64,000 nt of DNA from an uncultured Pelagibacteraceae bacterium (GTDB taxonomy: Bacteria > Pseudomonadota > Alphaproteobacteria > Pelagibacterales > Pelagibacteraceae): assembly GCA_902521075.1 (NCBI GenBank), contig CABYQM010000001.1, positions 62,001-126,000 on the forward strand. The letters run 5' to 3'. The translations under genes were made by a program, and so were the position numbers. The stretch's first letter is position 1. Each line of letters starts with the position of its first letter. Below the pieces are notes generated by a model. That model saw only the letters and a list, made by a program, of their open reading frames with translations, was not told where the DNA came from and searched no databases. This document shows, one piece after another, positions 29,301 through 37,310 of the stretch.

Positions 29301-30495
29301 TACAAGGCGTAGCCCTTCCATTAGTTATATCGCCAGTCCAAGATCTAAAACCAGACCCATTATTATCCCACGACCAGTAACCAAATCCAAAATTTACTCC
29401 TGCTGTTAAAGAACTATCTGTAACAATTGATTGAATAGCTTCATGGGCACCTGACATTCTTGTTCCAGCAGAGCCTCCAAATTCTTTATCAAAATTTAAA
29501 TCTAGATCAAATGCATTAACACTTTGTTTATAATAACTGGTACTTAATACTCTGTTGTTGGTTTTATCTACGGTTACACCCCATGGACCATACATTCTAA
29601 CATTGCCAGTCTTTGATGCATTTCTTCCGTATCTACCAATATTTTTTATTGCAGTATAACCATTTCTTGATGAGTTTAATGTAACTTTAGTAACTCTATG
29701 ATTTCTCCAATCACTACCATATAAAATTAATTCATTTGATGGATGATGATCCATTCCATATGAGTAGTACCAATTACCAACATACGATCTGCTAGAATAG
29801 TTTGTATTTATGCAACCATTGCTTCCAATGGTGTATCTATAAATGTAACGACTATAATGCACATAATAATTTTCTCTTTTATAATCTGCAGTCTGACCAT
29901 AATAACGGGCGTAAGAAGATAAATTTCCGCTCCAAGAGCAACTTATTTTTGAAGGAGTTGCTCCAGATATATTATAAGTCAACATACCTCGATATCCTGT
30001 TGCATATAAAGTGTTTTGCGCAATGGAAATATTTCTTGGATAATTTAAGAATTGGTTCCAATCACAGCTACCGCTTGTAAGATCAATTCTAAAAACTCTG
30101 TTTTGATAAAAAGAAGCAACATACAATTTATTGTTATGTACTTTCATATTCAATGGGTAATAAGATCTACAATTACCACTTCCTCTATAAGTACCACTAC
30201 TTGCAAAGCTAGTATCATTACTCTTTGATGAATAAGTAAATTTTTTTATTCCACGTATCCAGTATTGACCAACATAAACATCGCCACTACTATCTGTTGC
30301 AACGCTATAAGGATAAGAAAAGCCAGCTCCGCTTGTCATTCTAACACTCATACTTCCAGATTTGTCTAAAAGGATTAATACATTAGCTGGAACATCAGAT
30401 ATTCCAGAACCAGGTGGTAAATTTTTTGCAAAACTATTATTTGAAAAAAAAGATAAAATTAAAATGATTTTTAAAATTAAAAGTTTTAATTTCAT
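26350..30495 (-). CDS. pilY1: PilY1-like type IV pilus tip adhesin with vWA and PilC-type propeller
   Basis: A 1381-residue secreted protein; signal peptide about 1-23. A vWA domain begins with the MIDAS motif LLDKSGSMS (D44, S46, S48) but is interrupted by about 280 residues of NHL-like propeller sequence (about 57-340) before resuming at TRMSGAHEAIQSIV, GGGTNADNW (T429) and VLVIGDGDW. The C-terminal half (about 690-1340) matches the PilC/PilY1 beta-propeller domain, with VYVGANDGMLHAFDGKTGKE and EF-hand-like loops such as FDYDGDCNLTE and MDHNGTISSYDY. PilY1 proteins prime pilus assembly with minor pilins and mediate calcium-dependent adhesion or surface sensing. The gene follows four minor prepilin genes, as in other bacteria. 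Confidence 0.88.
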   Translation of the reverse strand: MKLKLLILKIILILSFFSNNSFAKNLPPGSGISDVPANVLILLDKSGSMSVRMTSGAGFSYPYSVATDSSGDVYVGQYWIRGIKKFTYSSKSNDTSFASSGTYRGSGNCRSYYPLNMKVHNNKLYVASFYQNRVFRIDLTSGSCDWNQFLNYPRNISIAQNTLYATGYRGMLTYNISGATPSKISCSWSGNLSSYARYYGQTADYKRENYYVHYSRYIYRYTIGSNGCINTNYSSRSYVGNWYYSYGMDHHPSNELILYGSDWRNHRVTKVTLNSSRNGYTAIKNIGRYGRNASKTGNVRMYGPWGVTVDKTNNRVLSTSYYKQSVNAFDLDLNFDKEFGGSAGTRMSGAHEAIQSIVTDSSLTAGVNFGFGYWSWDNNGSGFRSWTGDITNGRATPCTSRACIKVRAHKQGAAKINSIIKSVQPGGGTNADNWAKQAEEYYLHSTLSPIDKNLTCQNSYVLVIGDGDWYNHNRAARRVSKLLNSHKIKTFTVAYGTGLSNSGVRNFNRMAQTGGTNSVIVARTTQSLKTQLKAAISQIIAQKLSFSAPAITATIEQGGSLYQAQFDYEQNKEWKGTLKSTAIDSNGVVGKKNWDAAELLEKRNTDDRKIWTHLPNTSANSGYGNLNNWVTSNYQDIDKLFTHTNNEVPNYHSKSDNPTNTQRCKNVSSVQNDNEDDIKGLIQFVRGQDYFDYDGDCNLTETRPNPLGDIYHSELVVVSKPSAETAFAGRNQEAYWRSLKNYSSFAQKHSSRKETVYVGANDGMLHAFDGKTGKEIWAFVPPFIASTMPNMVNVNLNRSGVGGSNAIYGVDGSVTAHDMFYKGPYDSKKEWHTILMVPYGRGGAGFSVLDITDRDAPMHLYSVLNDGIQTKVHVMDHNGTISSYDYIKKIYDLASFFESITVSSNNKGDLTCKSDQSTDCQESNVWTLDVPNLSKSDISILIDDKPFNNFTVKSSTITIPAPPSGGQAQTKPATEITLINKTLKFYGADPCSSNPNAPCTLSSSNMALHIKPGSAQTGVLSQPEYDYSELGGTWSSPRIIRMPNKGPGDNNLEDDIYVAIMGGGYGVQNSGVGSNLTIVNLEDTTFPGKLEKRIDIEDMLTNDIVNSTPGSPVVITADTARGIDFRGALVYISDLEGKITKFNLTNNRTDGTGQSLKMYDSTTLFKAGSNQTNGRYMYHSMDATIGQTTNSLWLYAGTGDYERIGNTSNGTDNLMIGIRDPHYPEYRDVAVPKKAADLTKCKNTTKDKTGNKCPTSTDTGWYIKLDKSQKVTAEPTVSSGLVYFPIYQPTSSVNKCSLGDAFICGVDDECGTNFSSQLKNLRRGDTCKYVGQGVLSKIVVFAGKLFANIAGQSAGSIKDLVSIEAAAGGTSSYRSSWRQNY

Positions 30496-30497
30496 AA

Positions 30498-31055
30498 TTA
30501 TTGTTCTTGCTCCATTTTCTCTAATTCAACTTCAAGATCATAGTAAAATTTACCTAATTTTTCATCATACTCTACAGTTGTAATCATTAATTCTTCTTCA
30601 AAAAGCTCTTCTTCACCAAGCATTCTTTTATATACAATGACATCATTATTACTTTTCTCCCAAATTTTGAAACTATCAAATATTTGTGGATTTTGTCCTG
30701 TATCGAAATCACCATAAACTTTTTTAACATATCTCATTAATGTTAATTTATTATTCTCAGTGTTTTTACCATCATTCATAACAATCATTCTAATGGCTGC
30801 TAATTTTGCAGCATCTTCTGTTTCACCTAAAAATACATATTCTACTGCAATATCATTGTTCAAATTATCATTTGGACATAACTCTGGTGATGGAACAGGC
30901 AAATAATATTGTCCTTTATATCCTGGTAGTGGCATATCAAATTTATCAAAAACTTTTTTACCACTATCTCCAATATCAATTAAAAAATCACAAGCAGCTT
31001 GGACAGGTGAACTAAAAGTTAAAAAAACTATAATAAATTTAATTAAATTTTTCAT
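30498..31055 (-). CDS. Secreted protein of unknown function in the minor-pilin operon
   Basis: A 185-residue protein with a clear signal peptide (about residues 1-20, ending PVQAA) and two mature-part cysteines (in ACDFLIDIG and ELCPNDN) that could form a disulfide. The mature region is acidic with a Glu-rich C-terminal helix. I do not recognise the family. It lies 2 bases upstream of the pilY1-like gene and 45 bases downstream of the pilX-like gene, so it is almost certainly expressed with the pilus tip proteins. A periplasmic assembly factor or PilY1 partner is possible. Confidence 0.7.
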   Translation of the reverse strand: MKNLIKFIIVFLTFSSPVQAACDFLIDIGDSGKKVFDKFDMPLPGYKGQYYLPVPSPELCPNDNLNNDIAVEYVFLGETEDAAKLAAIRMIVMNDGKNTENNKLTLMRYVKKVYGDFDTGQNPQIFDSFKIWEKSNNDVIVYKRMLGEEELFEEELMITTVEYDEKLGKFYYDLEVELEKMEQEQ

Positions 31056-31100
31056 AAAGATTTAGAAATATTATTATAACTCTTAAAATTTGTCGTCATT

Positions 31101-31793
31101 TTATTTAGGTAATACAATCACACTTTCTAATGCAACTACCATTCTTTCGCTACCCTTCTTTAAACCACAGCCATAAATTCGATAAGCCATTCCATCATTT
31201 CCTTTATCAGTTGAGCCTTTTTTGATACTAGAACCAGTACCTCTAAAAGGTGCAGCACCAATTCTTATTACAAAAAATTCATAAAAGTAATTGTAAAGTT
31301 TTTCAGCTTCTTTTCTCTCATCATTAGTTGCAGAATTAAAACTATCACGGACTAATTTTCCAAAATTCCAACTTTGTGCAGCTACAACATCATAGAAATT
31401 TCCACTTAACCTTACTTTGTCTAAATCCTTAAAGCTATTAGCACAGAAATTTTCTGTATTATAATAAAGAGAGCTATTGCTAGAATTATAATTGATCCTA
31501 TAATTAGCCATATTACCGTTCCATTGAGTGTTATTAGCTGGTAAATTTCTTTTTGATGTATCTCTAACATGATTTGAAGTACTCCAGGGACCTAAAAATT
31601 GATTGAGTACATATTTTTCACCTTCTATCAAAGCTGTTTCAGCAATATAGAAAGTTTGCTGATACTCATCACTCTTATTATTACTTTGATGGTCACCTGC
31701 TGATATTACAATTAACGCTCCTCCCATTAATGACATTGCAAGCATTAAGACTAAAGATAATACTAGCGCAAAACCTTGTTCATTTTTTTTCAT
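31101..31793 (-). CDS. pilX: PilX-like minor prepilin
   Basis: A 230-residue protein with a short basic leader ending in EQG and a hydrophobic helix beginning FALVLSLVLMLAMSLMGG, the PilX N-terminal pattern. As usual for PilX/GspK-type proteins, the Glu at position 5 of the mature protein is missing. The region FYIAETALIEGEKY fits the conserved A-E-x-A-x-x-x-G motif after the helix. PilX helps prime pilus assembly with PilV, PilW, FimT and PilY1. The start overlaps the pilW stop by one base. Confidence 0.82.
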   Translation of the reverse strand: MKKNEQGFALVLSLVLMLAMSLMGGALIVISAGDHQSNNKSDEYQQTFYIAETALIEGEKYVLNQFLGPWSTSNHVRDTSKRNLPANNTQWNGNMANYRINYNSSNSSLYYNTENFCANSFKDLDKVRLSGNFYDVVAAQSWNFGKLVRDSFNSATNDERKEAEKLYNYFYEFFVIRIGAAPFRGTGSSIKKGSTDKGNDGMAYRIYGCGLKKGSERMVVALESVIVLPK

Positions 31794-32629
31794 TATTCCA
31801 TTCCCAAATTTCTTGCATGAGCAGTTACAATAATTGTATCTCTTAAATATTTGTCAGTTTTCTTTTTATTTCTAGTTGAGTCTTTTAATGCAAATACATC
31901 TCTAATTTTAGAATTTCTAAAAAAATTTTTTGTTGACCTAACAGTCAATGCGATATCAACAGTTTTAATTTTATAAATTAAATCTTTATTTACATTTGTT
32001 GCAGAAGGTGGTGGATTGATTAACATTCCTTTTTCGTCAACAGGATTAAAAATCATATCATCTACGTAGTCTACAACTAGTTGATCATCGTATGTTTTAT
32101 CATTGTTATCTGTTGTAGGATCATCCCATCTACCTGATGTATTATTCCATTTAACTTTTTTTTTATAAACAGCAAAAGCATCGATTGGAGGGTATCCACC
32201 TCCACCTAATTGAGGTTGTGTTTTGTCAGGAATAGTAGATTTTTTGCATTTGTAAGTTATTTTATATCTCTCATATATGTATGCAGGTGTCCTACCTTGT
32301 TTATAATTTACATCTCCATAAACAATATCGATTTTATCACATTCTGAAAAATTCACATATTTAGTAATTAGAATTGGAATATGCTCATTTGATGTTTTGA
32401 TATTATCATTGAAATACATAAATCCAGCATTTCTAATATCTCTCATGATCATTCCAACAACATCTCTTCCAGCTGTTGAAATTTTTGCTCGATCAGTAAC
32501 TTGAGAGTAAGTATTATTAACTACGGTGTAAGAGGTGAACATTGCACCCATCATTACAACAGAAATTAAAATTCCAATTAGAATTTCTATTAAAGTTACA
32601 CCTGCAATATTGCTTAACTTTTTTTTCAT
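31793..32629 (-). CDS. pilW: PilW-like minor prepilin
   Basis: A 278-residue protein with leader MKKKLSNIAG, cleavage before VTLIEILIGILISVVMM (Glu5 present), and a long C-terminal globular domain. PilW family members are long minor pilins with this N-terminal helix. It sits between pilV and pilX genes and overlaps each by one base, so the minor-pilin set is translated in concert. The C-terminal half is not recognisable in detail, as is usual for this family. Confidence 0.82.
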   Translation of the reverse strand: MKKKLSNIAGVTLIEILIGILISVVMMGAMFTSYTVVNNTYSQVTDRAKISTAGRDVVGMIMRDIRNAGFMYFNDNIKTSNEHIPILITKYVNFSECDKIDIVYGDVNYKQGRTPAYIYERYKITYKCKKSTIPDKTQPQLGGGGYPPIDAFAVYKKKVKWNNTSGRWDDPTTDNNDKTYDDQLVVDYVDDMIFNPVDEKGMLINPPPSATNVNKDLIYKIKTVDIALTVRSTKNFFRNSKIRDVFALKDSTRNKKKTDKYLRDTIIVTAHARNLGME

Positions 32630-33204
32630 TAATTAAATTGAAAATATAAATATTTTTTCTTTTTGCCGTCGTTTAAATTGACTTCCATTTTTCCTAGATA
32701 CCATTTTTCGTAAACACCATTACCTTTGTAATTTGTAGTGTTATTATATTTGCAATTATTTGCTGCAGCGTTGTTATTACAGATTTCGTAAATTTTGAGA
32801 ATTTTATTATCTTTATTTCCCTTACATTTTAGTCTTTCTTTAGAAAATCTTTTATCCCATTTTTGAAATTTGTTTTGGACTGCATTATTAAAATTGGTAG
32901 ATGATGTACCTCTATTAGAACAGTTTGCCATACTCCAAGAATTATTTATTAAATAATCTTTAAATTTTACATCTGTAGTAGGAGAGTTAGAGTCTCTTTC
33001 AGAAATTAAGTCTTCTGCTACCATTGATACCAAATAATTTGCCTTTGTTCTTTCTCCAGAAACATCAATTGATTGAACTGAATAATTAACCATCTGAAAA
33101 ACTGCAACAAATCCAATGCCTATAATTGCTGTTGAAACCAAGGCTTCAAGCAGGGTCATTCCTTTTTCTGACAATTTAGTTTTGCCTAGTCCAATCACTT
33201 CCAC
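32629..33204 (-). CDS. pilV: PilV-like minor prepilin
   Basis: A 191-residue protein with leader ending SEKG and mature N terminus MTLLEALVSTAIIGIGFVA, the PilV signature (Glu5 present; the L-L-E-A-L/V core is typical). Four or more cysteines in the C-terminal part may form disulfides. The chosen start gives a 15-residue leader and overlaps the upstream fimT-like gene by 29 bases. The overlap is long for this locus, so a later in-frame start near the Lys-rich leader cannot be excluded. Confidence 0.8.
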   Translation of the reverse strand: MEVIGLGKTKLSEKGMTLLEALVSTAIIGIGFVAVFQMVNYSVQSIDVSGERTKANYLVSMVAEDLISERDSNSPTTDVKFKDYLINNSWSMANCSNRGTSSTNFNNAVQNKFQKWDKRFSKERLKCKGNKDNKILKIYEICNNNAAANNCKYNNTTNYKGNGVYEKWYLGKMEVNLNDGKKKKYLYFQFN

Positions 33205-33829
33205 TCCATTTAAATTTACTTATATTACCAAATCTAGTCCATTCAACCAAGTATGCAGGTTTTTCCAACCCACCTCCTTGATCCAAAGGACATTTGCCAC
33301 CATTACTTGCGTTTGATGTTGTACAAAGTATCAAATATTGGTTTGTTAATCTATTTTCGACTGTAACATTTAAATTATTTTTTAAGGTTCCATGTGCTTT
33401 AAAATAACTTCCATCCTTAGAAAAACAAACAGCACCGTCTTTGCTAATATGTGTTGATATTTTTTTTGTTGTTTCATCAACTTGGTTATTGTCCCAGTAA
33501 CTACCACTAGAAGTATTACATTCAATAGTTTGTGCATTATTTAATTTAATTGATAACGAAGTTGCATCCATTCCTTTTGAAACAAATTTTGTTGATGAGG
33601 TTCCGTTGGGTGTTACTCTAAATTGAACAAAGGGATAATTTCCTCTTTGAGATAATGTATTTACAGATGAAAGCATAGTTGCTGCTTTTTCCATTGCAGC
33701 TCTTAACTCTCTATCTTGTCGCCAATTTGAAAAATTTGGATAAGCAACAGCGGAAATTATTGCTACTATTGTAATAACAACTAATAACTCTAAAATTGTA
33801 AATCCTTTAATGTTCTGATCTTGCTGCAC
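33176..33829 (-). CDS. fimT: FimT/GspH-like minor prepilin
   Basis: A 217-residue prepilin with leader MQQDQNIKG, then FTILELLVVITIVAIISAVAYPNFSNW, a textbook class III signal and N-terminal helix with Glu5. The region after the helix (RELRAAMEKAATMLSSVNTLSQRG) resembles FimT/GspH proteins. FimT-type pilins take part in tip complex assembly and, in some bacteria, DNA uptake. The gene overlaps pilT by 23 bases and pilV by 29 bases. Confidence 0.82.
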   Translation of the reverse strand: MQQDQNIKGFTILELLVVITIVAIISAVAYPNFSNWRQDRELRAAMEKAATMLSSVNTLSQRGNYPFVQFRVTPNGTSSTKFVSKGMDATSLSIKLNNAQTIECNTSSGSYWDNNQVDETTKKISTHISKDGAVCFSKDGSYFKAHGTLKNNLNVTVENRLTNQYLILCTTSNASNGGKCPLDQGGGLEKPAYLVEWTRFGNISKFKWSGSDWTRQN

Positions 33830-34883
33830 CTGGATCTATTTTCCCTGATTTCGCTAATTCTTCAAGAGATTTTTCCATGGTAATCATTCCATCTCTAACT
33901 GCTGTTTGCATTATACTTGGAATTTGGTGAATTTTTGCTTCTCTAATCAAGTTTTGTATAGGTGCGGTACATTTCATTATTTCAAATGCACCAACTCTTC
34001 CTGCGCCGTCTCTAGTCTTTAACAATCTTTGGGTCACAACCATTTTAAGAGAAGTTGAAATTTGAGCTCGAATTTGTTCCTGTTGTTCAGGAGGAAACAC
34101 ATCTATTATTCTGTTAATTGTACTCGGTGCACCACTCGTGTGCAAAGTTCCAAATACTAAGTGACCAGTTTCTGCTGCTGTTAATGCAAGACTTATTGTT
34201 TCAAGATCTCTCATCTCACCAACAAGGATTACATCAGGGTCTTCTCTTAAAGCTGCTTTTAATGCCGCTGCAAAAGTTTCTGTTTGCTTTCCAACCTCTC
34301 TATGTGAGACAATACTTTTATTGTCTTTATGAATAAATTCTACAGGGTCCTCAACTGTGATTATATTTGCAGTTCTTGTTTTATTAATTTCATTTACTAT
34401 TGCTGCAAGTGTTGTTGATTTACCAGAGCCAGTTGGACCTGTTACTAAAACTAAACCTTTATGAAAATCAACAATGTCATATAGAGCTTGTGGTAAGTTG
34501 AATTGTTCCATATCTGGAATTTTACTTTCAACTCTTCTACAAACACATGCAGGTCCATTAATCGTTTTATAAAAATTCGCTCTAAATCTTAATCCACTAA
34601 GGGTAACAGATGTATCAAGTTCGTGTGTTTTATCAAATTTATTTAATTCATGTTCATTACAATTCATTGAAAGCAGATCTTTTAGATCTTGAGCTGTAAC
34701 CACGACTTCATTGACTTTGACAATTTCTCCAGTTTGTCTATATGCAAGTGGGGATCCTGCTCTGATATGAAAATCAGAGATTTTTTTATTGTCTTTAGCT
34801 AGTTGTTCTAACTTTTCAAACATACAACCCTTTGTACTATAAAATTGACTTGTTTTACCAATTAATTTTTGTAAAAAACCCAA
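33807..34883 (-). CDS. pilT: PilT, pilus retraction ATPase
   Basis: A hexameric ATPase that depolymerises pili for twitching and DNA uptake. Signatures: ISDFHIRAG near the N terminus, Walker A GPTGSGKSTTLAAIV, Asp box ITVEDPVEFIH, Walker B LREDPDVILVGEMRD, the His box GHLVFGTLHTSGAPSTINRI, and the retraction motif region VGAFEIMKCT. The open frame gives 358 residues from ATG 34883. A second ATG at 34823 would give a 338-residue protein starting MFEKLEQLAK, closer to the usual PilT N terminus. The gene heads the minus-strand pilus operon and is divergent from pilMN. Confidence 0.92.
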   Translation of the reverse strand: MGFLQKLIGKTSQFYSTKGCMFEKLEQLAKDNKKISDFHIRAGSPLAYRQTGEIVKVNEVVVTAQDLKDLLSMNCNEHELNKFDKTHELDTSVTLSGLRFRANFYKTINGPACVCRRVESKIPDMEQFNLPQALYDIVDFHKGLVLVTGPTGSGKSTTLAAIVNEINKTRTANIITVEDPVEFIHKDNKSIVSHREVGKQTETFAAALKAALREDPDVILVGEMRDLETISLALTAAETGHLVFGTLHTSGAPSTINRIIDVFPPEQQEQIRAQISTSLKMVVTQRLLKTRDGAGRVGAFEIMKCTAPIQNLIREAKIHQIPSIMQTAVRDGMITMEKSLEELAKSGKIDPGAARSEH

Positions 34884-34916
34884 TTTGAATATCAGTTGTT
34901 TTTATTCTAGTAAAAG

Positions 34917-34946
34917 TTGAGTATAAAGTTAAAATTCGTTTATAAA
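34917..34946 (+). promoter_or_regulatory. Possible promoter for the pilMN-O-P-Q-B-C operon
   Basis: TTGAGT (34917-34922) and TATAAA (34941-34946) are spaced by 18 bases in the 67-base gap between divergent pilT and pilMN. Initiation would fall almost on the pilMN ATG at 34951, again suggesting a nearly leaderless message. The region is AT-rich, so the match is weak. Confidence 0.25.
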
Positions 34947-34950
34947 ATTT

Positions 34951-36672
34951 ATGAAAAATCCTTTTGCAAATTTATTTAAAAAGAAAAAAAAAGATGATGC
35001 AAACACACCTCCAGTGCCACAAGGAGGGGAAAGCAAAAAAAAAGAAGGATTTTTTAGTAAGCTACTAAAAAATAGATTAGGAAAACAATCTATTAAAGGT
35101 GAGGAAATTTTAGGAGTTGAACTTACTCCTACAGAGATAAGATTATCGCAAGTTTCTAGCAACAAAGCCAATCAATGGGTTTTAGATAAATTCTATGTTC
35201 ATAAATTTGAGGGTATTCCAGAGAATGGAACGGTGCTTGAAAATCCCGATAAAGTTGCTGAAGAATTAAAATTAGCTTTACAAAAATCTAAAATTAATAC
35301 GACTAATGCTGCAATCGCAATTCCAGTAACTAGCGCAATTATAAGAGTTGTAACCGCACCTTTGATGACTGATGAAGAATTAAAAAAAGCGATAGATACA
35401 GACTCACTTTGGGAAAACTTAGTTCAATTAACTGATAATTTAAATGACTACTCTATATTCCATCAAGTAATAAATAGAGACAAAACAGGAAACACAATGG
35501 ATATCCTTTTTGTTGCATCAAAATTATCTGACATTAATAGCTACACAGACATCATTAAAAAAGGTGGATTAAATGCTGTTATTATAGATGTTAAATGTTT
35601 TGCATTAAAATCTGCTGTTGACCAAATTAATCAAATTGCGGGTTCAATAGAAGACTCTAACTTAACTGCTGTTCTAGAATTTGGTTTAGATGAAAACTAT
35701 GTAATGATACTTTACGAAAATAATCCAATAATAACTGATATTTTTATTAGATCCCAAGATAGAAAAACACTTCAAGAAAGCAATAATCAAGAAGAGATGG
35801 ATGCGCTTGTTAGAAGATATATGACGCAAGTCAAACAAGCAGTTCAAGACTTTGAACAAAAATATGAGAAAAGAATCAGAAATTTAAAAGTTACTTCAAA
35901 TTTACAAAATGTAGAAGATTATCTTGGTAGTTTTAGAAAAAACATGGTCAACACAGGTTACAATTTATTTGATCCATTTGATGGAATAAAAATTCCTGCT
36001 CAATTAGAAAATGATATAAAAATGGACAACCGTTCATACTTTTCTACAGTGATGGGACTTGCATTTAGAAAACTAGATGTTTTCGGTTACTATAAATTTG
36101 TTACCGCTGTTAAAAATATTAACCTTTTGCCTAATAGAGAAAATATGATTGCTCAGAAAAAAGCAAAAGCTTTTTCAAATTTTGCGTTTAAAGGTGTAGT
36201 AGGAATAGTTTCACTAATCTATGTAGTTTTATTTGGTTTATCATTCTGGCAAATTACAGATCTTAATAAAAAAATTGAAGGTTATGATGAAATTTTACAA
36301 ACGCATGAGCTTAAAACTTTAGAGAAAAATAAATATGCAAAAGAAATTGGTTTTATGCTTAAGTCACTACAATTAAGTAAATCAATTAAGTCTAATAAAA
36401 CAGTAAGCTTTAGAGTATTAGCACAGATTGCTTCTGCAGTTCCTAAAAGAGTTAAATTTAGCAAAATAGAGTATAATGGTTCAGATTTAGTTGTTATTGA
36501 AGGAACAGCATTTAGTGATCAAGATATTTTAAAATTAATTAGTAATTTGAACAATAAAAAACTGATCTCACAAGCTTCATTAGCAAGCATGACCCTACCT
36601 CAAGGTCAGCAGCAGCAGGGATCACAAACTATGAAGGGCTTTAAAGTAGCCTGTGTATTGGAGCAAGTATAA
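34951..36672 (+). CDS. Fused PilM-PilN type IV pilus alignment-complex protein
   Basis: A 573-residue protein joining two normally separate proteins. Residues 1-45 are a Lys-rich extension. Residues about 50-375 match the actin-like PilM fold (EILGVELTPTEIRLSQV, AAIAIPVTSAIIRVV, LWENLVQL, VIIDVKCFALKSA, TAVLEFGLDENYVMILY). The PilN part begins with the conserved cytoplasmic NLLP motif (INLLPNRE, 390-397), then a transmembrane helix (about 413-434), a coiled coil and a periplasmic ferredoxin-like domain (RVLAQIASAVPKRVKFSKIEY onward). PilM normally binds this NLLP segment of PilN, so fusion fixes the partners covalently. No stop or frameshift interrupts the frame. pilO follows with a one-base overlap. 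Confidence 0.87.
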   Translation: MKNPFANLFKKKKKDDANTPPVPQGGESKKKEGFFSKLLKNRLGKQSIKGEEILGVELTPTEIRLSQVSSNKANQWVLDKFYVHKFEGIPENGTVLENPDKVAEELKLALQKSKINTTNAAIAIPVTSAIIRVVTAPLMTDEELKKAIDTDSLWENLVQLTDNLNDYSIFHQVINRDKTGNTMDILFVASKLSDINSYTDIIKKGGLNAVIIDVKCFALKSAVDQINQIAGSIEDSNLTAVLEFGLDENYVMILYENNPIITDIFIRSQDRKTLQESNNQEEMDALVRRYMTQVKQAVQDFEQKYEKRIRNLKVTSNLQNVEDYLGSFRKNMVNTGYNLFDPFDGIKIPAQLENDIKMDNRSYFSTVMGLAFRKLDVFGYYKFVTAVKNINLLPNRENMIAQKKAKAFSNFAFKGVVGIVSLIYVVLFGLSFWQITDLNKKIEGYDEILQTHELKTLEKNKYAKEIGFMLKSLQLSKSIKSNKTVSFRVLAQIASAVPKRVKFSKIEYNGSDLVVIEGTAFSDQDILKLISNLNNKKLISQASLASMTLPQGQQQQGSQTMKGFKVACVLEQV

Positions 36673-37310
36673 TGGATTTAAAAAACATGACTATGGATGA
36701 TCTAAAGCAGAAGCTAGCTGCTGTAGATAAAAAAACTTTAATCAAATTTGGATCTGGATTTGGAGCAATAATTTTATTTTTAATAATTTACTATGTAATT
36801 TTAAATCCAATGGTCAAAGAAAGAAAAGCTAAATACAACGACAAAATACTAAAGCAAAACGAAATCTCACAATTTGAAAATGAAATAATTACTTTCAAAA
36901 CAAGAATAAAAAAAATGAAACCTGATTTTGACAAAACTTCAACATTATTCCATTCGAAAGCTGAGGTTGAAGATCTTTATGAAAGTTTAAGTAAGTATGC
37001 AGCTGTAAATGGATTGGTAATATCAAAAATTGAAAAGAAAAAACCCAAGCCAGTATTTAAAAAAGGAGTTGCTCAACAAGCTGAAAATAATATTACAAGG
37101 GATATGGTTTCTTATTATCAAATACCTGTTGATTATGAAATCAAAGGGAATTTTTTAGGTTACATAAAGTTTAAAAGAGCAGTTTCTAGACAAAATAAAA
37201 TGTTAAATTTTGACAAAGAGACCATAAGTATAGTACAAAACGATTCAACTGGAGCGATAATGGCGCAAGGTGAATTAACAATAGTAGGATTACCAGATGA
37301 ATTTTTTTAA
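36672..37310 (+). CDS. pilO: PilO, inner-membrane alignment subcomplex
   Basis: A 212-residue bitopic protein with a cytoplasmic N terminus, one transmembrane helix (about residues 25-46, GFGAIILFLIIYYVI), a coiled-coil segment (about 60-95) and a periplasmic alpha/beta domain. This is the PilO layout, and position between PilN and PilP confirms it. PilO pairs with PilN and binds PilP to connect the platform to the secretin. It overlaps pilP by 14 bases. Confidence 0.88.
   Translation: MDLKNMTMDDLKQKLAAVDKKTLIKFGSGFGAIILFLIIYYVILNPMVKERKAKYNDKILKQNEISQFENEIITFKTRIKKMKPDFDKTSTLFHSKAEVEDLYESLSKYAAVNGLVISKIEKKKPKPVFKKGVAQQAENNITRDMVSYYQIPVDYEIKGNFLGYIKFKRAVSRQNKMLNFDKETISIVQNDSTGAIMAQGELTIVGLPDEFF

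Noticed and set aside
34883-34950. Second -10/-35 pair (TTGTTT 34896, TATAAA 34922)
   Set aside because: The spacer is 20 bases, too long for a reliable sigma-70 promoter.
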